64,000 bases of DNA, taken from NCBI RefSeq assembly GCF_000328565.1, contig NC_019966.1:124001-188000 (forward strand), in the 5' to 3' direction. This document shows positions 16,672-24,327 of this stretch, one piece after another (positions within the stretch are counted from its first letter, which is position 1; every line of letters starts with the position of its first letter). The position numbers and the translations under genes were made by a program. The DNA comes from Mycobacterium sp. JS623 (lineage in GTDB: Bacteria; Actinomycetota; Actinomycetes; Mycobacteriales; Mycobacteriaceae). The notes beneath the pieces are model-generated. The model saw nothing but the letters and a program-made list of their open reading frames with translations. It did no database searches and was not told the origin of the DNA.

Positions 16672-18146
16672 CCGAACCGGAAGCCGCGGTGGACGCCGTA
16701 ATGGCGGCCATCGACACGGGCCTGAGTTCACCGGGCGTCGAGCGCCGCGACGTGGTGCTCGTGACAGGCCCGTGGCTGGCTGGCACCAGCAGTCTGATCG
16801 CGGCGCTGCGGGAGCGAATGCCCGAGCGCACATTCGTGGAGGCCGCCGAGTTGGGCGCCGCGCATGCGCCGACGGCGGTGGTGTTCGTGGTGTCCGCGAT
16901 CACCCCGCTGACCGAATCCGATTGTGCGCTGGTCGATCTCGCCGCCAACTACACAGATCTGATCATCGGCGTGGTGGCCAAGATCGACGCTCATCGCAAC
17001 TGGCGCGAGGTGCTTGCCGCCGATCGGGCTCAGTTGGCGGCACGCGCGCCGCGGTATGAGCACGTGCAATGGGTGGGCGCGGCGGCCGCGCCGGACCTGG
17101 GGGAGCCGCGCGTCGACGAACTGGTCGGCGTGCTTCGGCAGCGGCTGGCCGACCCCGATGTGCAGCGGCGCAACCGACTTCGTGCGTGGGAAGTCCGACT
17201 GCAGACGGCCATCGAGCGCTATCAGGGTGATGCCGCCGGGTCGGACCGCCAGGCCCGGGTGACGGCGTTGCGCAAGAACCGCGAAGACATCCTGCGGGGT
17301 CGGCGGCTGTCGAAGTCCGAGCGAAGCATCGCGCTGCGCAGCCACATTCAGCAGGCGCGGGTGCAGCTGACCTATTTCGCGCGCAACCGCTGCACGTCGG
17401 TGCGTGCCGAACTGCAGGAGGACGCCTCGAACACCAGCCGGCGCAAGCTCGGCGAATTCGAGGCCTACGTGCGGACCCGTGCGGGAGAAGTCGTGGACGA
17501 GGTGGACCAGGGCATCACCACACACCTGGGCGACGTCGCGACCGAGCTCGGGCTGTCGGCGCCCGAGCATCCTGGACCAGTACCCAGGCCCGAAGTCTCG
17601 TCGCCGCCGCTGAAGTCGCGGCGGTTGGAGACGCAGCTGACGATGGTCGTGGGCGCTGGCTTCGGGTTCGGAGTCGCGCTCGCGGTGACCCGGCTGTTCG
17701 CGGGTCTCGCGCCGGGTCTGACGATCGCGGGCTTGGTGGCGGGCGGGTTGGTGGGTCTGCTGCTGACGGTGTGGGTGGTGGGCATCCGGGGGCTACTGCA
17801 GGACAGAGCGGTGCTGGACCGCTGGGTCGCCGACGTCACCGCGACATGGCGCGCCGTGGTCGAGGAGCGGGTCGCCACCCGTGTGGTGGCAGCAGAGGCG
17901 GCGTTGACGTCCGACCTGGCCGCCCGTGACGAGGCCGAGAGCGCGGCGGCCGCCGATCGCGTCGCCGAGATCGACACCGAACTGCGCGAGCATGCGGTCG
18001 CCACCGCTAAGGCCGCGGCCGTTCGCGACCGCCGGCTGCCGCCCCTGAAAGAGGCCCTCGACGCGGTGCGAGCCGAGCTGTACGGATCCGCGTCGGTGGA
18101 ATCGAGGAACGGTTCGGATGCGTCCGTCCGCAAACTGAATCGGTAA
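16668..18146 (+). CDS. Membrane-associated dynamin-like GTPase partner (Rv0210 homologue)
   Basis: This 492-aa protein has an N-terminal nucleotide-binding-like domain, with LVTGPWLAGTSSLIAAL in the P-loop position (Lys lost) and VVAKIDAH replacing NKxD. A long Arg/Glu-rich helical segment follows. Two closely spaced hydrophobic helices (about residues 325-375) form a membrane hairpin, and a coiled-coil-like Ala/Glu tail ends the protein. The layout (G-like domain, helices, membrane hairpin, helices) recalls bacterial dynamin-like and IniA/IniC-type proteins. It starts at the ATG overlapping the previous stop. The coupled pair may make a heteromeric membrane-remodelling complex; that is inference. 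Confidence 0.75.
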   Translation: MTEPEAAVDAVMAAIDTGLSSPGVERRDVVLVTGPWLAGTSSLIAALRERMPERTFVEAAELGAAHAPTAVVFVVSAITPLTESDCALVDLAANYTDLIIGVVAKIDAHRNWREVLAADRAQLAARAPRYEHVQWVGAAAAPDLGEPRVDELVGVLRQRLADPDVQRRNRLRAWEVRLQTAIERYQGDAAGSDRQARVTALRKNREDILRGRRLSKSERSIALRSHIQQARVQLTYFARNRCTSVRAELQEDASNTSRRKLGEFEAYVRTRAGEVVDEVDQGITTHLGDVATELGLSAPEHPGPVPRPEVSSPPLKSRRLETQLTMVVGAGFGFGVALAVTRLFAGLAPGLTIAGLVAGGLVGLLLTVWVVGIRGLLQDRAVLDRWVADVTATWRAVVEERVATRVVAAEAALTSDLAARDEAESAAAADRVAEIDTELREHAVATAKAAAVRDRRLPPLKEALDAVRAELYGSASVESRNGSDASVRKLNR

Positions 18147-18189
18147 AACGCTGGAAATCGATTTTCTGAATCGTTCCTGTGAGTGATCG

Positions 18190-18219
18190 GACATACTCCC
18201 GATTTACCGCGGGTATGTC
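18190..18219 (+). promoter_or_regulatory. Inverted repeat in the pckA leader region
   Basis: GACATAC-t-CCCG and CGGGTATGTC form arms of 11 bases with one bulge around a loop of about 8 nt. It lies 108 bp before the pckA start, in a 180-bp non-coding stretch. It could be an operator or an RNA hairpin at the start of the pckA transcript, or a terminator for the upstream gene (no T tract follows). Confidence 0.4.
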
Positions 18220-18326
18220 ACGGACGTTAACCTCAGTACAGGGACGACCGAATGCGCCGCCAAATCAGGCTTGGTTGGCGCGATCGGGGCCTGCGTCCTG
18301 GCAGGAAACCTACGCAGGAGAGTTTG

Positions 18327-20153
18327 ATGACAGCAGCGACCATTCCAGGTCTGGACACCGCACCGACTAAACACAAGGAGTTGCTCGCCTGGGTCTCCGA
18401 GGTCGCGGAGCTGACGCAGCCGGACCGGGTCGTGTTCGCCGACGGCTCCGACGAGGAGAACGCGCGGCTGTGTGAGCAACTCGAAGCGGCAGGCACCTTC
18501 AAGCGCCTCGACGACAAGAAAAAGCCGAATTCGTACCTGGCGTTGTCAGATCCGTCGGACGTGGCGCGTGTGGAGTCCCGTACCTATATCTGTACGGAGC
18601 GTGAAATCGACGCCGGCCCGACCAATAACTGGATGGCTCCGGCAGAGATGCGCGGCATCATGACCGACCTTTACCGCGGCTGCATGCGCGGCCGCACCAT
18701 GTATGTGGTGCCGTTCTGCATGGGCCCACTCGGCGCCGAGGACCCCAAGCTCGGTGTCGAGATCACCGACTCCGAATACGTCGTCGTGTCGATGCGGACG
18801 ATGACCCGGATGGGCCAGGCCGCGCTGGACAAGATGGGCACCGACGGCTTCTTCGTCAAGGCGCTGCACTCGATCGGCGCGCCGCTGGAGCCCGGTCAGA
18901 AGGACGTGCCGTGGCCGTGCAACGACACCAAGTACATCAGCCACTTCCCCGAGACTCGTGAGATCTGGAGCTACGGCTCTGGCTACGGCGGCAACGCGCT
19001 GCTGGGCAAGAAGTGCTACTCGCTGCGCATCGCGTCGGCGATGGCGCACGACGAGGGCTGGCTCGCCGAGCACATGCTGATCCTCAAGCTGATCTCCCCC
19101 GAGAACAAGTCGTATTTCATCGCCGCGGCGTTCCCGTCGGCGTGCGGCAAGACCAATCTCGCGATGCTGCAGCCGACCATCCCGGGCTGGCGCGCAGAGA
19201 CCGTCGGCGACGACATCGCATGGATGCGATTCGGCAAGGACGGCCGGCTCTACGCGGTCAACCCCGAGTTCGGGTTCTTCGGTGTCGCGCCGGGCACGAA
19301 CTGGTCCTCGAATCCGAACGCGATGAAGACCATTGACGCCGGCAACACCGTCTTCACCAACGTCGCGCTGACGGACGACAACGACGTGTGGTGGGAAGGC
19401 CTCGAAGGCGACCCGCAGCACCTGATCGACTGGAAGGGCCGCGACTGGACGCCCGACTCGGACCAGAAGGCCGCGCACCCGAATTCGCGGTACTGCACCC
19501 CGATGTCGCAGTGCCCGACGCTGGCTTCCGAGTGGGATGACCCGCAAGGCGTGCCGATCTCGGCGATCCTGTTCGGCGGGCGCCGCAAGACGACGGTGCC
19601 GCTGGTGACGCAGGCTCGCGACTGGCAGCACGGCGTGTTCATCGGCGCCACGCTCGGCTCGGAGCAGACCGCGGCCGCCGAAGGCAAGGTGGGCACCGTC
19701 CGTCGCGACCCGATGGCGATGCTGCCGTTCCTCGGCTACAACGTCGGTGACTACTTCGCTCACTGGATCGACATCGGCAAGCAGTCCGATGAGTCGAAGA
19801 TGCCGAAGATCTTCTTCGTCAACTGGTTCCGTCGCGGCGACGACGGTCGCTTCCTGTGGCCGGGCTTCGGTGAGAACAGCCGGGTGATGAAGTGGATCAT
19901 CGACCGGATCGAGCACAAGGCTGGCGGCACGACCACGCCGATCGGCACCGTGCCGACCGCCGACGATCTGGATCTCGAGGGTCTCGACGTCGACCCCGCC
20001 GATGTGAACGAGGCTCTGGCCGTTAACGTCGCGGAGTGGCGCGACGAGCTGCCGCTGATCGAGGAGTGGTTCGAGTTCGTCGGTGAGAAGCTGCCGACCG
20101 GCATCAAGGACGAGTTCGACGCGCTGAAGCATCGGTTGGCAGAAGCCGACTAA
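18327..20153 (+). CDS. pckA: GTP-dependent phosphoenolpyruvate carboxykinase
   Basis: This 608-aa enzyme interconverts oxaloacetate plus GTP with phosphoenolpyruvate plus CO2 plus GDP, the entry to gluconeogenesis during growth on fatty acids or sterols. The P-loop signature FPSACGKTN is at residues 269-277 with catalytic Cys273. [12 protein letters not shown] and the [16 protein letters not shown] stretch are also typical of the GTP class. AGGAG lies 6 nt before the ATG, so the longer frame from 18252 is not used. Position after the Rv0209/Rv0210 pair matches Rv0211. A strong hairpin follows the stop. The lipid-catabolic genes downstream would feed this step. Confidence 0.97.
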   Translation: MTAATIPGLDTAPTKHKELLAWVSEVAELTQPDRVVFADGSDEENARLCEQLEAAGTFKRLDDKKKPNSYLALSDPSDVARVESRTYICTEREIDAGPTNNWMAPAEMRGIMTDLYRGCMRGRTMYVVPFCMGPLGAEDPKLGVEITDSEYVVVSMRTMTRMGQAALDKMGTDGFFVKALHSIGAPLEPGQKDVPWPCNDTKYISHFPETREIWSYGSGYGGNALLGKKCYSLRIASAMAHDEGWLAEHMLILKLISPENKSYFIAAAFPSACGKTNLAMLQPTIPGWRAETVGDDIAWMRFGKDGRLYAVNPEFGFFGVAPGTNWSSNPNAMKTIDAGNTVFTNVALTDDNDVWWEGLEGDPQHLIDWKGRDWTPDSDQKAAHPNSRYCTPMSQCPTLASEWDDPQGVPISAILFGGRRKTTVPLVTQARDWQHGVFIGATLGSEQTAAAEGKVGTVRRDPMAMLPFLGYNVGDYFAHWIDIGKQSDESKMPKIFFVNWFRRGDDGRFLWPGFGENSRVMKWIIDRIEHKAGGTTTPIGTVPTADDLDLEGLDVDPADVNEALAVNVAEWRDELPLIEEWFEFVGEKLPTGIKDEFDALKHRLAEAD

Positions 20154-20165
20154 TTCTTCCGAGAA

Positions 20166-20210
20166 GACGCAAACACCCCCAAATCCTTCGGATTTTGGGG
20201 TGTTTGCGTC
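20166..20210 (+). terminator. Strong hairpin terminator after pckA
   Basis: GACGCAAACACCCCCAAATCC pairs with GGATTTTGGGGTGTTTGCGTC across the loop TTC, giving a stem of about 21 bp with one mismatch, 12 bp after the pckA stop. There is no U tract, as is usual for mycobacterial intrinsic terminators. It isolates pckA from the cyclase gene behind it. Confidence 0.8.
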
Positions 20211-20233
20211 TGTTCGCGGTCAGACTGGACCAT

Positions 20234-21571
20234 GTGATCGAGGTCCCGGAGACCCGATACGCCAAGTCGGGGGACGTCAACATCGCCTACCAAGTGGTCG
20301 GCGACGGACCGTTCGACCTCGTTTACGTTCCTCCGTTTGTCTCGAACCTCGAACTGCAGTGGGAGGATCCTGCCGAGCGCAGATACTTTGAGCGTCTCGC
20401 CTCGTTCTCCCGACTCATCATGTTCGATAAGCGCGGAACCGGCTTGTCCGATCGCGTCGCCGTCGCGACGCTCGAGGAGCGAATGGATGATCTGCGTGCC
20501 GTGATGGACGCTGCCGGCTCGCAGCGAGCCGCCATTTACGGTGGCTCGGAAGGCGGAGCCCTCTCCATCCTCTTCGCAGTGACGTATCCCGAGCGTGTTT
20601 CAGCGCTCGCGCTATACGGCGCATATCCCCGCATGGCTTGGGCGCCGGACTACCCGGACGGCATCCCTGACGACGTATGGGCCGATGGTCTGCGACATCT
20701 CGAGGAGAACTGGGGCCGCGGAGAAGAGGGAGGACTTCCTCTTTGGGCCCTCGCACCGGGCCGAGCCGATGACCCCGCGTTCCGCAGATCACACGGGCGG
20801 TGGGAGCGCCTGTCGGCAAGCCCCGGGGCCGCCGTCGCGATCCAGCAGATGGTCCGCGAGCTCGACGTGCGCCACGCCTTGCCCGCCATCCGCGTCCCGA
20901 CCCTGGTTGTGTATCGGACCGCGGATATGGGCCACGCCGCCGGCAGCCGCTACCTCGGGGCGCACATACCCGGCGCGAAAGTCATTGAGCTGCAAGGCGA
21001 CGAATACTTTCCACACCTCGGGGACCAGGATGCGATCCTCGATGAGGTCGAGGAGTTCCTCACCGGCGTTCGTCCCGTGCACGCGCTCGATCGAGCATTG
21101 GCGACTGTGCTTTTCACCGACATCGTGTCGTCAACGCAGCGCGTCGCGGCGCTCGGCGACGATGAGTGGACGCGGATTCTCGACCACCACGACGCCATGG
21201 CCGCACGAGAGATCGACCGTCATCGCGGTCGGAAGATCAGCACGACGGGTGACGGCGTGCTCGCGACATTCGACGGCCCGGCTCGTGCCGTGCGGTGCGC
21301 GCAAGCGATTTGCGCGGGAGTTCGGTCGCTGGGCCTCGACGTGCGGGCGGGCCTTCATACCGGCGAGGTCGAGCTGCGCGGCGACGACATCGGCGGGATC
21401 GCAGTACATATCGGCCAACGTGTCTCGTCACTCGCCGGACCGGCTGAAGTTCTCGTGTCGTCTACCGTCAAGGATCTAGTGGCGGGGTCGGGAATTAAGT
21501 TCTTAGACCGTGGATTTCACGTGCTCAAGGGTGTACCCGACGAATGGCGAATATTCGCCGTCGCGAATTAG
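20234..21571 (+). CDS. Alpha/beta-hydrolase fused to a class III adenylate/guanylate cyclase (LipJ/Rv1900c-like)
   Basis: This 445-aa two-domain protein has an alpha/beta-hydrolase at residues about 1-275, with nucleophile elbow YGGSEGGAL and the FDKRGTGLSDR loop. A cyclase homology domain occupies residues about 285-440. Metal-binding Asp residues are in FTDIVSS and TTGDGVL. The transition-state Arg is in HIGQRVSS, but the usual Asn four residues before it is His, as I recall for Rv1900c. The purine-specifying Lys is Ser. The GTG at 20234 is chosen because an earlier start lies inside the pckA hairpin. It probably makes cAMP or cGMP in response to a ligand of the hydrolase domain. Confidence 0.85.
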   Translation: MIEVPETRYAKSGDVNIAYQVVGDGPFDLVYVPPFVSNLELQWEDPAERRYFERLASFSRLIMFDKRGTGLSDRVAVATLEERMDDLRAVMDAAGSQRAAIYGGSEGGALSILFAVTYPERVSALALYGAYPRMAWAPDYPDGIPDDVWADGLRHLEENWGRGEEGGLPLWALAPGRADDPAFRRSHGRWERLSASPGAAVAIQQMVRELDVRHALPAIRVPTLVVYRTADMGHAAGSRYLGAHIPGAKVIELQGDEYFPHLGDQDAILDEVEEFLTGVRPVHALDRALATVLFTDIVSSTQRVAALGDDEWTRILDHHDAMAAREIDRHRGRKISTTGDGVLATFDGPARAVRCAQAICAGVRSLGLDVRAGLHTGEVELRGDDIGGIAVHIGQRVSSLAGPAEVLVSSTVKDLVAGSGIKFLDRGFHVLKGVPDEWRIFAVAN

Positions 21572-21671
21572 CGCATCGATGCGATGGCAAGGCGCACACT
21601 TGATCCGACACGTCCGGGGGCCAATTCTGTTGACACAGATGCTTAGTGACAGGTCGAGGGACGCCGTACTT

Positions 21672-24311
21672 TTACTGAAGGTCTGCGCGGGCGAGGTCAA
21701 TCTGCTCTAGTGCGTACGCGGCTTTGCTGGCATTGGTCATTGCGGCCCCAGCGCGGGCCAATGACTCGTAGGCCTCGTCGCCGAGTGCCTCGCGCAGGTG
21801 AGATATCGCCGTGGATATCTCAGGAAACGTCGCGAGGGCGACGTCCGCGAAAGCGAAGCCACTGATGGTGGCGGCTGCCTCGTAACGACCAAGTTGGTCC
21901 AGTAATGCAGTAAGAACGCCGAGCGGTCCGGAGACGAACTGAACGGCACGCGTGTCGTAGTACGTGCGTATTGCGAGCGCTGAGTATTCGAGACCTTCGA
22001 GGGGCTTAGCACGCGTGGCGGCCAAGCTTGAGAGTGCGAGTGCTAGAACAGATTCCATTTGTCTGTCGCCGTTCTCCACAGCGATCGCAATACCGCGGCG
22101 CAACGCTGCGTATGCCGCTTCGGGCTCCGTCTCGCTGTGACTGGCGCCGTACGCGTACATCGCTGACGAGACGATGGTGGGGTTGACCTCGGTCTCCGCG
22201 GCTACGAGCAGTCCTTTTGCAACGGATCTCGCTTCCTCGTGCCTGCCGGCGTAGACCAGTGCGGCGACCAGACCAGGCGCCGCGTATGCGTAACCATCGG
22301 GATATCGCACGAGCATTCCGCGTGCCCATTCCACGCAACGGTCGGGACCGACAGTTGTGAGGTAACCACCGGCCAAGGCGCTTTCGAGTGCCACGGGCAC
22401 TGCGTCGAACCGTCCGCTCTCGGTTGCCCGCGAGGCGGCATCGATGTAGCGCAGGAAGTCGTCGGTGCGGCCGGCCAAGTAGCAGTCGGCTGCCATGATG
22501 TAGAGCTGGGCAAGGCGTGGATGGCCGATCGCCTTCGCCGGTTCGATCATTTCCTCCGCCCACACGACCGGTTCGTAGAGCTGAACCCAGTGACCCAGGA
22601 ACGTGGCGCAGATCGCGATCGCGACGGCTGCGTCGACGTCACCTCGGTCGGCGGCCCATCGAAAGGCGCTGCGCAGATTCGGCAACTCGACGGTTACCCA
22701 TGCATACGCCTCAGCCTGTCGAGGGCTGTCCCAGAGCGCCATGACCTCGGCGTCGCGCCTAGCGAAGTAGCGCGCGTGCGCTGTCCGCGCTGCCTCCGCT
22801 TCACCTGAAGCAACCAGTTGTTCTTCGCCGAATTGCCGGATGGTCTCCAGCATCGAGAATCGAGTGTGCCCAGACGGCCGATTGGCGACAAGTAGCGACT
22901 TGCGGACCAATGCATCCAACAGGTCCAAAGTCGCGAGATCGTCCTCGGACTCAGCAACCGCGCACGCACCGGGCAACTCGAAACCGCCAGCGAACACTGA
23001 ACACCTTGTCAGCACTGCCTTTTCGGCGTCGTCCAGCAGATCGTATGACCACTGCACGGCATGGCGCAGCGTCTGGTGACGTTCGAGTGCCCGTCGCGAT
23101 CCGACAAGCAGCCGGAAGCGGTCATCGAGCCGATCGCGTACCTCTACGGCCGTCATCGACACCATGCGCGAAGCGGCAAGCTCGATCGCCAGGGGAATGC
23201 CGTCGAGGCGGCGACATATCTCTACCACCGCGGCCGCTTCTTGAGGAGGCGCGAACGTCGAAACACCGGGCGATACGGTTTGCGCCCGGTCGACGAATAG
23301 TGTTGCGGCGGAGGAGTTCGTGCCTGAACCTACGTCAAGGGATGGCACGGGCCAGAGCTGCTCGTCATCGAGTCGGAGCCCCTCTCGGCTGGTCGCCAGG
23401 ATCTTCACCGTCGACGAGTGGTCGAAGATCGCCTCGAGTACGTCTGCCGCAGCATCGAGGACGTGTTCGCAGTTGTCGAGCACGAGCAGACGCGAACGGC
23501 CTTCCAAAGCGGCAGCGACGCTATTGGTCATGCTGAGCCCCGGCTGTTGAGTGATTCCGAGCGTCGATGCGACAGCTTCCGGTACTGCTGCAGGATCGGT
23601 GACCGCAGCCAACTCGATCACGAAGACGCCGTCGGGGAAGTCACTTACCAAGCGCATGGCGACCTCCAGCGCCAGTCGCGTTTTCCCGACCCCGCCGACA
23701 CCGGTCAGTGTGACCATTCGGTGTGCCTTGAGCGCTGCCTCGATCTCGGCGACTTCCGCGGCGCGGCCGACGAAGCTCGTCGTCGGCGCACGCACGTTCC
23801 CCGGAGCGGAATCAGCTGTCTTCAGCGGAGGGAAGTCGGCGCGCAGTCCGGGCGCTTGGACTTGATAGATCGCAACTGGTTTGGCGATATCCCGTAATCG
23901 CTTGGAACCCAGCGGAATCAACTCAACATCGGCGAGCAGCGCCGCCGTTGCACCGTCGAGCAGGATCTGGCCACCGTGTCCGGCCGCCATCACACGTGCC
24001 GTGCGGTTGAGTACGGTGCCGAAGTACTCGCGACCACGTAGTTCAGCTTCGCCGGTCGCGATACCCATCCTCACGGGCAACTCAAGTGTTCGTTGTGCGG
24101 CGATCGCGGCGTCGACAGCCGAACGGGGAGAGTCGAATACGGCGCACATCCCGTCGCCGGTGTAGTTGAAGACAGTGCCGCGATGGCCTTCGACTGTGTC
24201 GCGGAGCACTTGATTGTGAGCCTCGAGAGCGACTTGCATCGCGTCCGCATCGGACTCCCACCGGCGCGTGGAACCCTCGATGTCCGTGAAGAGGAAAGTG
24301 ACGACGCTCAT
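21672..24311 (-). CDS. Cyclase-STAND ATPase-TPR signalling protein, paralogue B
   Basis: This 879-aa protein has three parts. A class III cyclase domain occupies residues 1-150 (metal Asp in FLFTDIEGS and NYTGDGMC; Asn and Arg in VLNRTARV). A STAND/NB-ARC-type AP-ATPase follows at about 185-470 (Walker A TGVGGVGKTRLA, Walker B RLLVLDNCEHV, sensor ATSREGLRL, GxP motif GIPLAIELAASR). The last 400 residues are helical and TPR-like. There is no C-terminal LuxR HTH, unlike Rv0386 and Rv2488c. It starts 16 bp after its paralogue in the same direction. It is presumed to couple ligand sensing by the repeats to cyclic nucleotide output. Confidence 0.85.
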   Translation of the reverse strand: MSVVTFLFTDIEGSTRRWESDADAMQVALEAHNQVLRDTVEGHRGTVFNYTGDGMCAVFDSPRSAVDAAIAAQRTLELPVRMGIATGEAELRGREYFGTVLNRTARVMAAGHGGQILLDGATAALLADVELIPLGSKRLRDIAKPVAIYQVQAPGLRADFPPLKTADSAPGNVRAPTTSFVGRAAEVAEIEAALKAHRMVTLTGVGGVGKTRLALEVAMRLVSDFPDGVFVIELAAVTDPAAVPEAVASTLGITQQPGLSMTNSVAAALEGRSRLLVLDNCEHVLDAAADVLEAIFDHSSTVKILATSREGLRLDDEQLWPVPSLDVGSGTNSSAATLFVDRAQTVSPGVSTFAPPQEAAAVVEICRRLDGIPLAIELAASRMVSMTAVEVRDRLDDRFRLLVGSRRALERHQTLRHAVQWSYDLLDDAEKAVLTRCSVFAGGFELPGACAVAESEDDLATLDLLDALVRKSLLVANRPSGHTRFSMLETIRQFGEEQLVASGEAEAARTAHARYFARRDAEVMALWDSPRQAEAYAWVTVELPNLRSAFRWAADRGDVDAAVAIAICATFLGHWVQLYEPVVWAEEMIEPAKAIGHPRLAQLYIMAADCYLAGRTDDFLRYIDAASRATESGRFDAVPVALESALAGGYLTTVGPDRCVEWARGMLVRYPDGYAYAAPGLVAALVYAGRHEEARSVAKGLLVAAETEVNPTIVSSAMYAYGASHSETEPEAAYAALRRGIAIAVENGDRQMESVLALALSSLAATRAKPLEGLEYSALAIRTYYDTRAVQFVSGPLGVLTALLDQLGRYEAAATISGFAFADVALATFPEISTAISHLREALGDEAYESLARAGAAMTNASKAAYALEQIDLARADLQ

Positions 24312-24327
24312 TGCGACTTGCTCGCCT

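Noticed and set aside
18546..20132. 528-codon open frame antisense to pckA
   Set aside because: Shadow of pckA codon bias; no recognisable domain, no ribosome-binding site.
21624..21640. TCTGT-tgac-ACAGA hairpin and TTGACA hexamer between two convergent cyclase genes
   Set aside because: Stem of only 5 bp, and no -10 element at the right distance from the TTGACA; too weak to call a terminator or promoter.
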